Assembly: GCF_003675895.1 (NCBI RefSeq) | Contig: NZ_ML014763.1 | Location: 23,985 to 87,984, forward strand | Length of the DNA stretch: 64,000 bases | Source: Parashewanella curva | GTDB taxonomy: Bacteria; Pseudomonadota; Gammaproteobacteria; Enterobacterales; Shewanellaceae | Direction of reading: 5' to 3' | Shown: positions 1 to 7,895 of the stretch, in pieces | Layout of the letters: each line of letters opens with the position of its first letter | Position numbering within the stretch: position 1 is the first letter of the stretch | Translations under genes and position numbers: made by a program | Notes under the pieces: model-generated | Databases searched by the model: none | What the model was told of the DNA's origin: nothing | The model's input: the letters and a program-made list of their open reading frames with translations, nothing else

Positions 1-353
1 TCACCAACCAGCCACCTTAATGCTCGGTTTCCATATTTGACATTAATATCTAAATCAGCCAATAACTGTGGATTAGAGGTATCCATAGATTGCGAAATTT
101 TGTAGCCATTTTTCTGTAGAGTTTGGGTTAATTGATGTTTTGAAAAACGTTGCCAATTTTTCAATTTAGCCTGAAGCTTAGCATTATCTTTTGCTGAACT
201 TTCTAAGGAGTATACGTTGACTTTAGAGAGGTATACATTTTTGTAATTTTTTAAATTTTCACTGTGAATTTTTGTATTGACATGAGCTGCACCACAGCCT
301 AAAAGGGTGACAGCAAAGATGCAGCAAACAAACGATTTAAAAAGATTCATCAT
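1..353 (-). CDS. Putative lipoprotein, DUF4410-like, cut by window edge
   Basis: The frame runs from an ATG at 353 off the left edge, giving 117 codons without a stop. The N-terminus is a lipoprotein signal: a hydrophobic stretch ending in LLGCGA, so the Cys would be lipidated. AAGGAAG lies 6 bases upstream of the start, which supports it. The visible end, YGNRALRWLVG, recalls the conserved part of DUF4410 lipoproteins. A second lipoprotein gene lies upstream on the same strand. The function is unknown and the C-terminus is not visible. The family call is tentative; the lipoprotein call is firmer. Confidence 0.6.
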   Translation of the reverse strand, partial: MMNLFKSFVCCIFAVTLLGCGAAHVNTKIHSENLKNYKNVYLSKVNVYSLESSAKDNAKLQAKLKNWQRFSKHQLTQTLQKNGYKISQSMDTSNPQLLADLDINVKYGNRALRWLVG

Positions 354-487
354 TTTATCTTCCTTGATGGTGGTTTAGTTTCAAACTCATTAAACCATGC
401 TTTGTTTCTAACTGGAAGCAAAAGGGGGGAACTAATGAATCTATTCTTTTTTAGAGCCCAAATTTCTATGAGCTCTAAACGTCATAT

Positions 488-949
488 TTATTTAATTGCT
501 TGAGTTGCTTCAGAGGCGGTAATTTTTCCGAACAAAATATCCATCATGTATTTTATCCTTTCTTCTGCATTGCTGAATTTATTAGTATTAAAATTATTCG
601 GTGCTTTATAACTGGTAAAGCCTACTTTCTGCCCGTTGTGAAAGGCTTCTATCTCTGCTCTATTTAAAAATAATGCTAAATCCCATCTCCATATTCCAAC
701 GTACTCAATAGTGAGTTTTTTTAAATCGGTTATAGAGTTACTTGGTACAACAGAGTAACTGTAACCATTTTTATCCAACCATTTCTTTACGGTTTCAATA
801 AAACCTTTTCTCGTATTGTCATCTCGTACTAGGTTAATTTCTGGCTTAGAATCCATAAGTTTGTTTGAAATAGAAGCGCCATCATACTTAGGTGAAGCAC
901 AGCCAGAGGTTATAATAGTAACGAGGATTAACAGCAGTAATCGTTTCAT
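488..949 (-). CDS. Small lipoprotein, resembles the Sbal_3080 family
   Basis: 153 residues with a clear lipobox (TSGCAS, Cys at about residue 17). The mature part carries a pattern of alternating strands around YVGIWRWDLALFLNRAEI. From memory this resembles the Shewanella Sbal_3080-type lipoproteins of about 150 residues, whose role is not known. It lies upstream of another lipoprotein gene on the same strand, with 134 bases between, so the two may be related in role but need not be one transcript. Real gene: likely. Family: moderate to low certainty. Confidence 0.65.
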   Translation of the reverse strand: MKRLLLLILVTIITSGCASPKYDGASISNKLMDSKPEINLVRDDNTRKGFIETVKKWLDKNGYSYSVVPSNSITDLKKLTIEYVGIWRWDLALFLNRAEIEAFHNGQKVGFTSYKAPNNFNTNKFSNAEERIKYMMDILFGKITASEATQAIK

Positions 950-1194
950 GTTGTAGCTATCTGTATGTATTCGTGATTTCGAAGAATGATAAGTTAGCGC
1001 AATCTAGTTTTCAATTGTGAGTATAACTTATTTCCTTTTTAGTGATCTTTGTTCAACTAATTGATGAATAAATTGAAAAATAATTGTTGTGTTTATGTGT
1101 ATTTAATTTTAAATCTACTTTTGTTGGAATATGATACTGATTCGAAGGTCATAATAATCGTGGCTATATAACAATCACAATATGGAGATTAAAA

Positions 1195-2151
1195 GTGAAA
1201 AAAATAATAACTGTAGCTGCCAGTGTTTTTTTGGGGGTGGCTATACAAGGGTGTGCTCCTTCTAGTTATAATGTTAAAGAGCCAATTGCTAGCAATATTG
1301 CTTTTGTTAAGCAACAAAACGCAGGTTCTCTTCAGTTTGAAGATCATCGTCATGAAGATCAAAAGATATTTTCTTTTGGTGTGTTGCCAGCAGGTTTAAT
1401 GCTGGGAGAGGAAAAGCTTGAACCAATTTCTTATTTACAAAACAATACAGTAAAAGAACTTCAAGCTAGAGGTGTGAATCTAGATTCACAAAACCTAGCT
1501 ACGACTCAGGTAAAAATTAATAAGCTTCTTATGCGAAATCATCGCACCAATGGCTATACACCTTTTATTACTCTGACAATGTTAAGTGCTGATGTTGAGA
1601 CAGATGCAGGTACTAAACGTTTAGGGTTTTTTATTAAACGAGGTAAAGTGCCAGTTTGGTCATTCAATGAAGTTATACAGCCTACTTTGAATGAACCATT
1701 GTCACTATTGGTTAAAGAATTTTCAGCAAAGCTAAATAAGTACGTTTATAAAGGACAAATGAGCGATACCGAGGTTACAAAACTGATTGATAAAATTAAA
1801 AATAGTAAGGACAAAAAAACAAAATATCTAGACGTATACCAGCTTGGATTTAGTAATAATCCTAGTGCAATTCCTTATGTGTATGAGTTGAGTCAAACTG
1901 GTGACGAGTATGTCAGAATGGCTGCAATATCTTCTTTAGGAATTCTTGGAGCTAATGAGCATTTTGATGATTTAAAGCGAGTTGCTAATAATGGTGAAAC
2001 GTGGACTGATAGAGCAATGGCACTCAAAGCAATTGGAGATTTAGGGACTGATGAAGCCAAAGCTTTTTTAATGAAAATGACTGAACAACTTAATACTGTA
2101 AATTCACATGAGCAAATTTGGAGTTCGGAAATCATTCGACTTTATTTATAG
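1195..2151 (+). CDS. Lipoprotein with C-terminal HEAT-like repeats
   Basis: 318 residues, starting at GTG with GGAG about 9 bases upstream. The lipobox is IQGCAP near residue 20. Residues 30-190 are a mixed domain I do not recognise. Residues 205-300 are alpha-helical repeats with the short-helix pattern of HEAT repeats, for example VRMAAISSLGILG and DRAMALKAIGDLG. HEAT repeats usually bind other proteins, so a scaffold role at the outer membrane is an inference. It stands alone on the plus strand between a minus-strand lipoprotein gene and a phosphoribosyltransferase gene, and a hairpin terminator follows it. Confidence 0.7.
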   Translation: MKKIITVAASVFLGVAIQGCAPSSYNVKEPIASNIAFVKQQNAGSLQFEDHRHEDQKIFSFGVLPAGLMLGEEKLEPISYLQNNTVKELQARGVNLDSQNLATTQVKINKLLMRNHRTNGYTPFITLTMLSADVETDAGTKRLGFFIKRGKVPVWSFNEVIQPTLNEPLSLLVKEFSAKLNKYVYKGQMSDTEVTKLIDKIKNSKDKKTKYLDVYQLGFSNNPSAIPYVYELSQTGDEYVRMAAISSLGILGANEHFDDLKRVANNGETWTDRAMALKAIGDLGTDEAKAFLMKMTEQLNTVNSHEQIWSSEIIRLYL

Positions 2152-2160
2152 TATTCTTTA

Positions 2161-2192
2161 CTAAAAGTTAAGGTCACAGTCGTGGCCTTTTA
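2161..2192 (+). terminator. Hairpin terminator after the HEAT-repeat lipoprotein
   Basis: CTAAAA and AAGGTCAC pair with GTGGCCTT and TTTAG around an AGTC loop, with one G-T pair. It lies 10 bases after the stop codon of the upstream gene. Confidence 0.6.
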
Positions 2193-2328
2193 GCAATTAC
2201 CGTAAATTTTGCAATAAACCAATTAAATCGAGAGTATTAAATTCAAATCAGGTACAATTCCCTGCCAAGTGTAAGGGCTCTATTTCTTTAGCACCTTAGA
2301 TTGTCACAACAACAATATAGGCTTGGTC

Positions 2329-2895
2329 ATGTCAGAAAAACACTACATAAGCGCGCAACAATTATTGGAAGACTCATTTCGCTTAGCAGCAAAAGTTTAC
2401 GAGGATGGCTTCCGTCCACAATACATTGTCGGGATCTGGCGTGGTGGCGCTCCAATTGGTATAGCTGTTCAAGAATTTTTTGATTTTAAAAAAGTCGAAA
2501 CCGACCATATTGCTGTTCGCACATCATCATACTATGGTATTGGTACTGATAAGCAAAGCAAAGAGATCCGTGTTCACGGCTTGCATTACATTATTGAAAA
2601 TGCCAATGCAGATGAAGGCTTGTTGATCGTTGATGATGTATTTGATTCAGGGCGTTCTGTGCATGCTTTGATTGAAAAGCTAAAAGAGCAAATGCGTCTT
2701 AATTTACCTAAAGATATTCGTATTGCCTGCCCATATTACAAACCAGCGAATACCGCTGTGCCTTTGAAACCAGATTATTTTATTCATGAATCAGATGAAT
2801 GGTTAGTTTTCCCACATGAAGTGTCAGGGTTAACACCAGAAGAAATCGCAGAGGGGAAAGGGGACTTAGCGAATATTCGTCATCTTTTTGTTTAA
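2329..2895 (+). CDS. Purine-type phosphoribosyltransferase (hypoxanthine/xanthine PRTase-like)
   Basis: 188 residues from the ATG at 2329; an in-frame TTG at 2323 is possible but TAGG is better spaced for the ATG. The type I PRTase fold shows in the flexible-loop RTSSYYG region and the PRPP-binding motif LLIVDDVFDSGRSVHAL. Such enzymes join a base to PRPP, giving a nucleotide and pyrophosphate in the cytoplasm. Homologues in vibrios and shewanellas are usually called hypoxanthine phosphoribosyltransferase, though this is not the Hpt/Gpt of E. coli by sequence, so base specificity is uncertain. It appears monocistronic and ends in a strong terminator. Confidence 0.85.
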   Translation: MSEKHYISAQQLLEDSFRLAAKVYEDGFRPQYIVGIWRGGAPIGIAVQEFFDFKKVETDHIAVRTSSYYGIGTDKQSKEIRVHGLHYIIENANADEGLLIVDDVFDSGRSVHALIEKLKEQMRLNLPKDIRIACPYYKPANTAVPLKPDYFIHESDEWLVFPHEVSGLTPEEIAEGKGDLANIRHLFV

Positions 2896-2916
2896 GCACC
2901 CTGAGCTTAGTGAAAT

Positions 2917-2946
2917 AAAAAGCCGATGCTAAGCATCGGCTTTTTA
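2917..2946. terminator. Bidirectional intrinsic terminator
   Basis: AAAAAGCCGATGC pairs with GCATCGGCTTTTT; T runs follow in both directions. It serves the convergent PRTase and lpoB genes. Confidence 0.9.
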
Positions 2947-2962
2947 TTATCATCAAATTATC

Positions 2963-3559
2963 TTATAGGCCAAATAGAGACTTAGTCTTAGTTTTACGAA
3001 TTTCTTTTTCGTCAGACCATTCTATTAAACCGGTTTCCAGATCCATTAAGCGCATGGTCATTTTGTAGTAAACGTCTTTGGTGCTGCCCGCTTGTTTCAC
3101 GATACTTGAAAGGTTGCCATACAGCATGTATTGCGCACCAATTTGACGGCCAAATTTGATAGCAGTTGATGGGTCAACCATACCAGAGTTGTTTTGGTAA
3201 TCTAACTGTTTACGAACGGCATCGACTTTTGTCATATCAATAAAGCGGAACTTGCCTGAACGTAGCAGGCGATTACTGATGGAATCAGTGACTGACTCGG
3301 TATCGATATGCTCAGAAGTTTTGTTTTTAATGCTATCTACAAAAATAATTGGGCGCTGATTATTGGCTGTTAACATTAACACCGGTGGGAAAGTGAGCAT
3401 GCTATCTACCATTTTATCGGTGATAGCTTGTAAGTCAGTTGAACCAAAGTTAGCGTTGACGGTTTCAACTTCTTTCGCATCGCCATATTCGACTTTGGAT
3501 TGACAGGCTGTGAGTGCCAGCACTCCAGCTAAAATGAGCACAGATTTAAATTGTTTCAT
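2963..3559 (-). CDS. lpoB: Penicillin-binding protein activator LpoB
   Basis: 198 residues. The signal ends in a lipobox (LTACQS, Cys near 19), which would anchor the protein in the outer membrane. In E. coli LpoB reaches through the periplasm to activate the peptidoglycan synthase PBP1b. The globular part keeps family features: NKTSEHIDTESVTDSI, the RSGKFRFID turn, and IGAQYMLYGNLSS. The linker after the lipobox is short. The gene lies 41 bases downstream of the COG3014 lipoprotein gene on the same strand, a neighbourhood seen in shewanellas and vibrios, and the two are probably cotranscribed. Confidence 0.9.
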   Translation of the reverse strand: MKQFKSVLILAGVLALTACQSKVEYGDAKEVETVNANFGSTDLQAITDKMVDSMLTFPPVLMLTANNQRPIIFVDSIKNKTSEHIDTESVTDSISNRLLRSGKFRFIDMTKVDAVRKQLDYQNNSGMVDPSTAIKFGRQIGAQYMLYGNLSSIVKQAGSTKDVYYKMTMRLMDLETGLIEWSDEKEIRKTKTKSLFGL

Positions 3560-3600
3560 GGTCAGTTCCGTAAGTAGTAGTTAAAGTCATTGTAATTCTG

Positions 3601-4971
3601 TTAAATCAATATTGAATAAAAACGAACGTAATTTCCAGTTTTTACTACCCATACAAGGGTTTTTCTGCCCGCTTCAATAGTAGTATTTTGTGTTTGGCTC
3701 TGTTCGACACTGATCGGGTAAGTGCCTGCTTGTACATATTTTCGAGCTATTTGAGCTTGATTAGGCAAAGTGAGCCAGCTTCGTCTATCGGCTTGTTCAG
3801 TTACGACATTAAATACCTGAACGGCAAGAGAGCCTAGATCAAATACATCGTTATTTTGTTGGTGCCTGCCAGTGATATGTCGAGCTAATTCAGCTTTTGC
3901 GTACACACGAGCTGCTTGTCTGGTTAAGATAAATGGCAGATCTTCTCTAAGGGCGTTCATTGCCAATGCATCGATGCTGGTAATTGAAGCTGCACGTAAA
4001 GGTTCTGTAGGAAGACCTGAAATATTTGCTGAACCTGGATAAGTCGCTGCTTGATAATAAGTGGGTAGGTCAATGGTTTGCCAATTGCCTTTAACGGTAA
4101 ACGGCACACTAAAGTGACCTTTTGGTTGTACAAAACCTTTTTCATAAATAACAATCAACTCACCTTGATTGCTCTTAGGTAGCTTAGGCTCACCAAATTT
4201 TCGTCTAAATTCGCTATATTGTGGCATCGACAACTGTTTTGCTAAACGCACAAGACTTTGCTCGACAAACGGGTTGTGTGGCCAAATGGCCGCGGCCTTG
4301 CGGTAGTCAATAAAGGCATCATTAGCTCTGCCTAATATTTCATGTAATAACCCAGTGACATAATAACTGTAGGCATTGAGAAAAGAGCTGGTAACGGAAC
4401 CGGTGCCTTGTCTTAACTTTTCTTCTTGATCGGAAACCACACCATTGGCGATACGTTGTACCGACTTTTTGGACGATTCATACTTGTCTTGCTGGATCTG
4501 TTGAAGCTCATTAGCGCGACGAACTTCCACTAACGCGCCTTCAAAGTCATGTTCAAACAGATAGTTAAAGGCTTGGTATTGATGCAGCATGATACGCTCA
4601 AATCCAGAGCCTTCGTAAGGGATCGTGTTGTCGTTGAGAAGTAAACTGCTGGCATTGGCACCAATATCGCTGGCGCTGACGACAGCTTTATTATCGAAAG
4701 CTAGATATTTCTCAATGGCCTGTTGATAGTATTTTTTACTTTCGGCAAAGTTACCAGATATTTGAGCAACCCGCCCCGCTTCTTGAGCATAAAGAAGCCC
4801 GTCGTTGCTGGAAATATTACCGGTTAGTTGTGGGAGTTGTGAGTCGGGTTGTGACGAGTTTAAAGCCTGCTTTTGAGTTTGGAGTTGTGATGGATAGCTA
4901 ACGAATAGACTGCTGGTCGCACAACCTGAAATTGAAAAACATAATGCTAAGCAGACTAAAACTCGTTTCAT
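3601..4971 (-). CDS. COG3014-type lipoprotein with TPR-like repeats
   Basis: 456 residues with a lipoprotein signal (ISGCAT, Cys about residue 17). Residues 60-240 are helical repeats of TPR type (GRVAQISGNFAESKKYYQQA; a YYVTGLLHEILGRANDAF stretch), and residues 260-456 form a conserved beta-rich domain (IVIYEKGFVQPKG). This is the conserved lipoprotein found upstream of lpoB in marine gammaproteobacteria. A role in the same cell-wall synthesis pathway is inferred from context only. It is the first gene of the probable pair with lpoB. Confidence 0.8.
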   Translation of the reverse strand: MKRVLVCLALCFSISGCATSSLFVSYPSQLQTQKQALNSSQPDSQLPQLTGNISSNDGLLYAQEAGRVAQISGNFAESKKYYQQAIEKYLAFDNKAVVSASDIGANASSLLLNDNTIPYEGSGFERIMLHQYQAFNYLFEHDFEGALVEVRRANELQQIQQDKYESSKKSVQRIANGVVSDQEEKLRQGTGSVTSSFLNAYSYYVTGLLHEILGRANDAFIDYRKAAAIWPHNPFVEQSLVRLAKQLSMPQYSEFRRKFGEPKLPKSNQGELIVIYEKGFVQPKGHFSVPFTVKGNWQTIDLPTYYQAATYPGSANISGLPTEPLRAASITSIDALAMNALREDLPFILTRQAARVYAKAELARHITGRHQQNNDVFDLGSLAVQVFNVVTEQADRRSWLTLPNQAQIARKYVQAGTYPISVEQSQTQNTTIEAGRKTLVWVVKTGNYVRFYSILI

Positions 4972-5068
4972 GCCTTATCCTAAAAAAGTGCTGAATACAC
5001 CGCTATTGGTTCATATTTTATTCTTAATAGACTGTTAGCATAGTAATTAATTCCAGCGGCTTGCAAAT

Positions 5069-5281
5069 TTAGTAGTGAGGCGGTGGCGTTTCTTCCGACT
5101 GACTTGCGATATTGCTAGGCTCCATCGACAGTAATTTTTGTACTACCAGCTCTAGCTGATGATGCTGCTGGGCAATAATATCGTTGAGCTTTATAACTTC
5201 TTGGTTTAATTCTTCAATGGTCAGTTCTTGAAAACTCAGTTTGGCTTCAAGATCATCGACTTGTTGTTGGAGAGTTTGCAT
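5069..5281 (-). CDS. slyX: SlyX family coiled-coil protein
   Basis: About 70 residues from the internal ATG at 5281. The frame extends 21 codons further upstream, but E. coli SlyX begins at the matching residue, so I take the shorter form. The helix [19 protein letters not shown] and the tail [15 protein letters not shown] match SlyX almost exactly. SlyX is a small coiled-coil protein of unknown function. It is divergent from fkpA, the same arrangement as in E. coli. No strong ribosome site is seen before the chosen start. Confidence 0.85.
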   Translation of the reverse strand: MQTLQQQVDDLEAKLSFQELTIEELNQEVIKLNDIIAQQHHQLELVVQKLLSMEPSNIASQSEETPPPHY

Positions 5282-5529
5282 AAAAAAATCAGAGTGAGTA
5301 AATAAGCTATTGTACCTACTCGTTAAGATTGATCCTAGAGGCATAAAGGCAGACTTGAGATGATTGTAGGCTATATTGCCCTGAATTGTGGCTGAACTTA
5401 TTCTTGTGGATTATCTCTAAAGGGTTGACACTGGTGGCTAGTGCCGTTAAAACAGTGACTTAGTGTATTCTACAATCATTAATTATATTTCGTTTTTTGG
5501 TGTGAGTTTATGAATTTCTTTATGAGGTT

Positions 5530-5552
5530 GAATTAACTTTATAAAGTAATTC
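5530..5552. promoter_or_regulatory. Near-perfect palindrome before fkpA
   Basis: GAATTA and CTTTA pair with TAAAG and TAATTC with one extra base, 44 bases before the fkpA start. It could be an operator or a 5'-UTR stem; I cannot tell which. Confidence 0.35.
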
Positions 5553-5595
5553 ATAGAGTTAGCTAAAACGATTTTTATGCTGAGGAAGCGTTTAA

Positions 5596-6384
5596 ATGAA
5601 GTCTGTATATAAAATTTCTTTAGTGGCATTGGCCGTATTAGGTCTGTCAGCTTGTAACCAAGAGCAAAAAACCACCAAAGACACTGCGGGTACTGAACTG
5701 ACAACACAAGCACAAAAAGAATCGTACAGTGTGGGCGCTTCTATTGGTAAATACATGGCTAACCATATCAAAGAACAAGAAGAGCTGGGTTTACCTGTAG
5801 ACCGCACGCTTATTGTTGAAGGGTTTGCCAATGGTTTGAACGATAAGTCGAAACTGACAGAAGAAGAAATGCAAACGTTATTACAAGGTCTGGATAAGCG
5901 TTTAGCAGAGAAGCGTAAAGCACATGCTGATGAAATGGCGAAAAAGAACCTGGAAGCAGGTAAAAAATATTTAGAAGATTTTGCGAAAAAGCCAGGTGTA
6001 GTAACCACTAAATCAGGTCTTGAATACCAAATATTAGAAGAGGGCAAAGGGCCTAAGCCTAAAGCAACGGATACGGTTGAAGTTCACTACAAAGGTACTT
6101 TGATTGATGGTACTGAGTTCGACAGTTCTTACAAGCGTAACCAGACGGTTAAATTCCAACTGAACCGTGTTATTCCTGGTTGGACTGAAGGTGTTCAATT
6201 AATGCCTGTTGGCTCGAAGTTCCGTTTCGTTATTCCTTCAAACTTGGCATATGGCGATCGTGACATGGGAACAATCCCAGCAAACTCAACGTTAATTTTT
6301 GATGTTGTGCTGAAGTCTATCGTTAAAGAAGATGCAGCAAAAGCAGAGAAAAAAGCTGACTCTCACGCAGGTCACAGCCACTAA
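5596..6384 (+). CDS. fkpA: FKBP-type peptidyl-prolyl isomerase, FkpA-like
   Basis: 262 residues. The N-terminus is a signal peptide whose LSACNQ suits a lipoprotein site, whereas E. coli FkpA is soluble in the periplasm. Residues 35-125 are the helical dimerisation domain (SYSVGASIGKYMANH). Residues 135-245 are the FKBP catalytic domain (VEVHYKGTLIDGTEFDSSY; PVGSKFRFVIPSNLAYGDR). The enzyme speeds proline isomerisation and acts as a chaperone for envelope proteins. The C-terminus ends in a short His-rich tail (HAGHSH). A terminator follows. Whether it is really lipidated is open. Confidence 0.9.
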   Translation: MKSVYKISLVALAVLGLSACNQEQKTTKDTAGTELTTQAQKESYSVGASIGKYMANHIKEQEELGLPVDRTLIVEGFANGLNDKSKLTEEEMQTLLQGLDKRLAEKRKAHADEMAKKNLEAGKKYLEDFAKKPGVVTTKSGLEYQILEEGKGPKPKATDTVEVHYKGTLIDGTEFDSSYKRNQTVKFQLNRVIPGWTEGVQLMPVGSKFRFVIPSNLAYGDRDMGTIPANSTLIFDVVLKSIVKEDAAKAEKKADSHAGHSH

Positions 6385-6404
6385 TTTGGCAAAATCTTGA
6401 CTGA

Positions 6405-6429
6405 AAAGGCGCCGATGGCGCCTTTTTTG
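6405..6429 (+). terminator. Intrinsic terminator after fkpA
   Basis: AAAGGCGCC and GGCGCCTTTTTT form a GC-rich stem with a GAT loop and a T run. Confidence 0.9.
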
Positions 6430-6486
6430 TATCAGTCGTATATAACTCATGGTATAACAGCCAAAATGAGTATATAGGTAGTATCA

Positions 6487-6855
6487 ATGGATTTCGAATT
6501 TCGTCACAGCACTTTTGATGACAGTATCCACGCTTTTTTTTCAATGGAGCATCATGCTCTCGGTCGTTGGTTCACCGAAGAGCTTTCACAACAACCCGAT
6601 ACCATTTCAAAAATAGAGCTAGTTATCGAAGAGTTACAGTCAGGGAAACGCCATGAGTGGAAGTTGATTGGGCGTACACTTTCACTCGAGCTCCATAGAG
6701 ATCAAGCACTCATTGTTGATAATAGTTTGGGTATTGACTGTGAAGAAGACCTGCAAGAAGACATGAATTTGTACGACTCAGAGTTAACGGCTACTTGTGG
6801 ATTAGAAGATTTTGAACAAGCGTTAATGAGCTTTAAATCCTTTGTAAAAAATTGA
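6487..6855 (+). CDS. yacL: YacL family protein (UPF0231)
   Basis: 122 residues. The opening MDFEFRHSTFD, the GRWFTEEL segment and the NLYDSELTATCGLEDF block match E. coli YacL over its full length. It is a small acidic cytoplasmic protein of unknown function. There is no signal peptide or membrane segment. Its stop codon lies inside a perfect FNR-type box that may drive the next gene, so transcription of the two is probably separate. Confidence 0.85.
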   Translation: MDFEFRHSTFDDSIHAFFSMEHHALGRWFTEELSQQPDTISKIELVIEELQSGKRHEWKLIGRTLSLELHRDQALIVDNSLGIDCEEDLQEDMNLYDSELTATCGLEDFEQALMSFKSFVKN

Positions 6856-6865
6856 TGTAGATCAA
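6852..6865. promoter_or_regulatory. Perfect FNR/EtrA-type binding site
   Basis: TTGATGTAGATCAA matches TTGAT-N4-ATCAA exactly. It overlaps the yacL stop codon, 122 bases before the DUF3149 start. In Shewanella such sites are read by EtrA (FNR) and, in related form, Crp. Confidence 0.6.
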
Positions 6866-6911
6866 GTTGATGTTCGGTTTTAATCGAAGATAAATTGTTC
6901 ACAAAACTTGT

Positions 6912-6925
6912 TTGATCCTGATCAT
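6912..6925. promoter_or_regulatory. Second FNR/CRP-type site, one mismatch
   Basis: TTGATCCTGATCAT has one mismatch from the FNR consensus. Its centre (6918.5) would sit near -41.5 for a start site around 6960, the usual class II activator position. TACTAA at 6945-6950 is a weak candidate for the -10 box. Confidence 0.5.
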
Positions 6926-6986
6926 TAATTACACCGAATAACTGTACTAACCTGTAGCTGTATTTAAATGAAAGAGGATTTCTACT

Positions 6987-7115
6987 ATGGCATTCTGGTT
7001 AGATTTGATGTTTGGCAACTGGATTGGTTTATTATCCATGATTGTGATTTTTTCAACGCTAGGCATTGTTTCTTATATGCTATGGATGTTTGTAGTTAAG
7101 TCACGCGCAGAATAA
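6987..7115 (+). CDS. DUF3149 small membrane protein (42 aa)
   Basis: The 42-residue product begins MAFWLDLMFGNWIGLLSM and has one transmembrane helix (about 12-37), ending KSRAE. The opening W-DLMFGN-IGL matches the DUF3149 family of tiny inner-membrane proteins in vibrios and shewanellas. AGAGG lies 10 bases upstream of the ATG and a strong terminator follows, so it is a stand-alone gene. Two FNR-type boxes upstream suggest control by oxygen or respiration, and a respiratory-complex subunit or accessory is possible. No function is known. Confidence 0.8.
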   Translation: MAFWLDLMFGNWIGLLSMIVIFSTLGIVSYMLWMFVVKSRAE

Positions 7116-7153
7116 CTCTTTCATACAAACTTGCCTTGTTCTTATTGTAGACA

Positions 7154-7201
7154 CCGATATTACAGCTTCCCCCCCCTCTCCGGCTGTAATATCGGATTTT
7201 T
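7154..7201 (+). terminator. Strong intrinsic terminator after the DUF3149 gene
   Basis: A 13-bp perfect stem (7154-7166 with 7183-7195) has a 16-base C-rich loop, then ATTTTTATTT. It also separates the convergent SieB-like gene. Confidence 0.85.
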
Positions 7202-7209
7202 ATTTGTGT

Positions 7210-7821
7210 TTACGCCACTTGTTTTCTCGTTGAACTCAAATTGTTGATAAAAGCTGGACGTGACTTAATGAGTCGCTGTAGCTCCAACTCATTTGGTGTG
7301 CCTTCAGGTAACCTTAGTATTTTTCGATTCAGTTTACGGCGTGCTTGCAAGGTGATTTTATAGTCTGCCGTTGCGGATTGGATCGCAAAATGCTGCTCAT
7401 TACCGATACACTCAATAATATGCGCTTTTGTTAGGCTTTGAACTGCCAAATTGTCCATTGGGAGTGAGAGGATCGGGCTGCTCTGTAAAAAGAATTCCCG
7501 AAGTAGAGCGCGCTCATAAGCGTCAAAAAAGTTGATCTTTTCATCAATCACAGCGTTGATACGTTTTTCGCTGTAATGCTCAATACCGGCATCGAGCAGA
7601 TGATCACACAGTTTAGCTAAGAAGTACGCCGCTGAAATTAATAAGCTCAATCCAATGAAATGTTGCTGACTTTGTTGAAGTCCCGATAAGCCTAATTGAT
7701 TAATGATAGAAGCTGGTAGGAACAACAAGCTGCTGCTTAGGAGCAGTGTCCAGAGCATTAGCGTATATAGCCACCTTGTTTGAGTGAGGTATTTCTTAAT
7801 GTAATGAGAAAATTTGGCCAT
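7210..7821 (-). CDS. Membrane protein resembling the SieB superinfection-exclusion family
   Basis: 203 residues. Two transmembrane helices lie near residues 18-37 and 53-70, followed by a cytoplasmic region of about 130 residues. The LLFLPASIINQLGL segment, the QQHFIGLSLL second helix and the small C-terminal domain (LREFFLQSSPILSLP) recall the SieB family, whose phage members block lytic growth of other phages. There is no prophage around it, and chromosomal SieB-like genes are common. I see the two-helix layout; the antiphage role is only inferred. The basic C-terminus is longer than usual. Confidence 0.5.
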   Translation of the reverse strand: MAKFSHYIKKYLTQTRWLYTLMLWTLLLSSSLLFLPASIINQLGLSGLQQSQQHFIGLSLLISAAYFLAKLCDHLLDAGIEHYSEKRINAVIDEKINFFDAYERALLREFFLQSSPILSLPMDNLAVQSLTKAHIIECIGNEQHFAIQSATADYKITLQARRKLNRKILRLPEGTPNELELQRLIKSRPAFINNLSSTRKQVA

Positions 7822-7895
7822 GAGATTTTACCGTCATAAATTTGAACCCGCTCATCTGGTTAGCAGATTCTATGCCAGTTAAATCTTATTATTAA

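Noticed and set aside
5592..6047. 151-codon minus-strand frame opposite fkpA
   Set aside because: Antisense of a clear FKBP gene; its Ser/Cys/Phe-rich composition is typical of a shadow frame.
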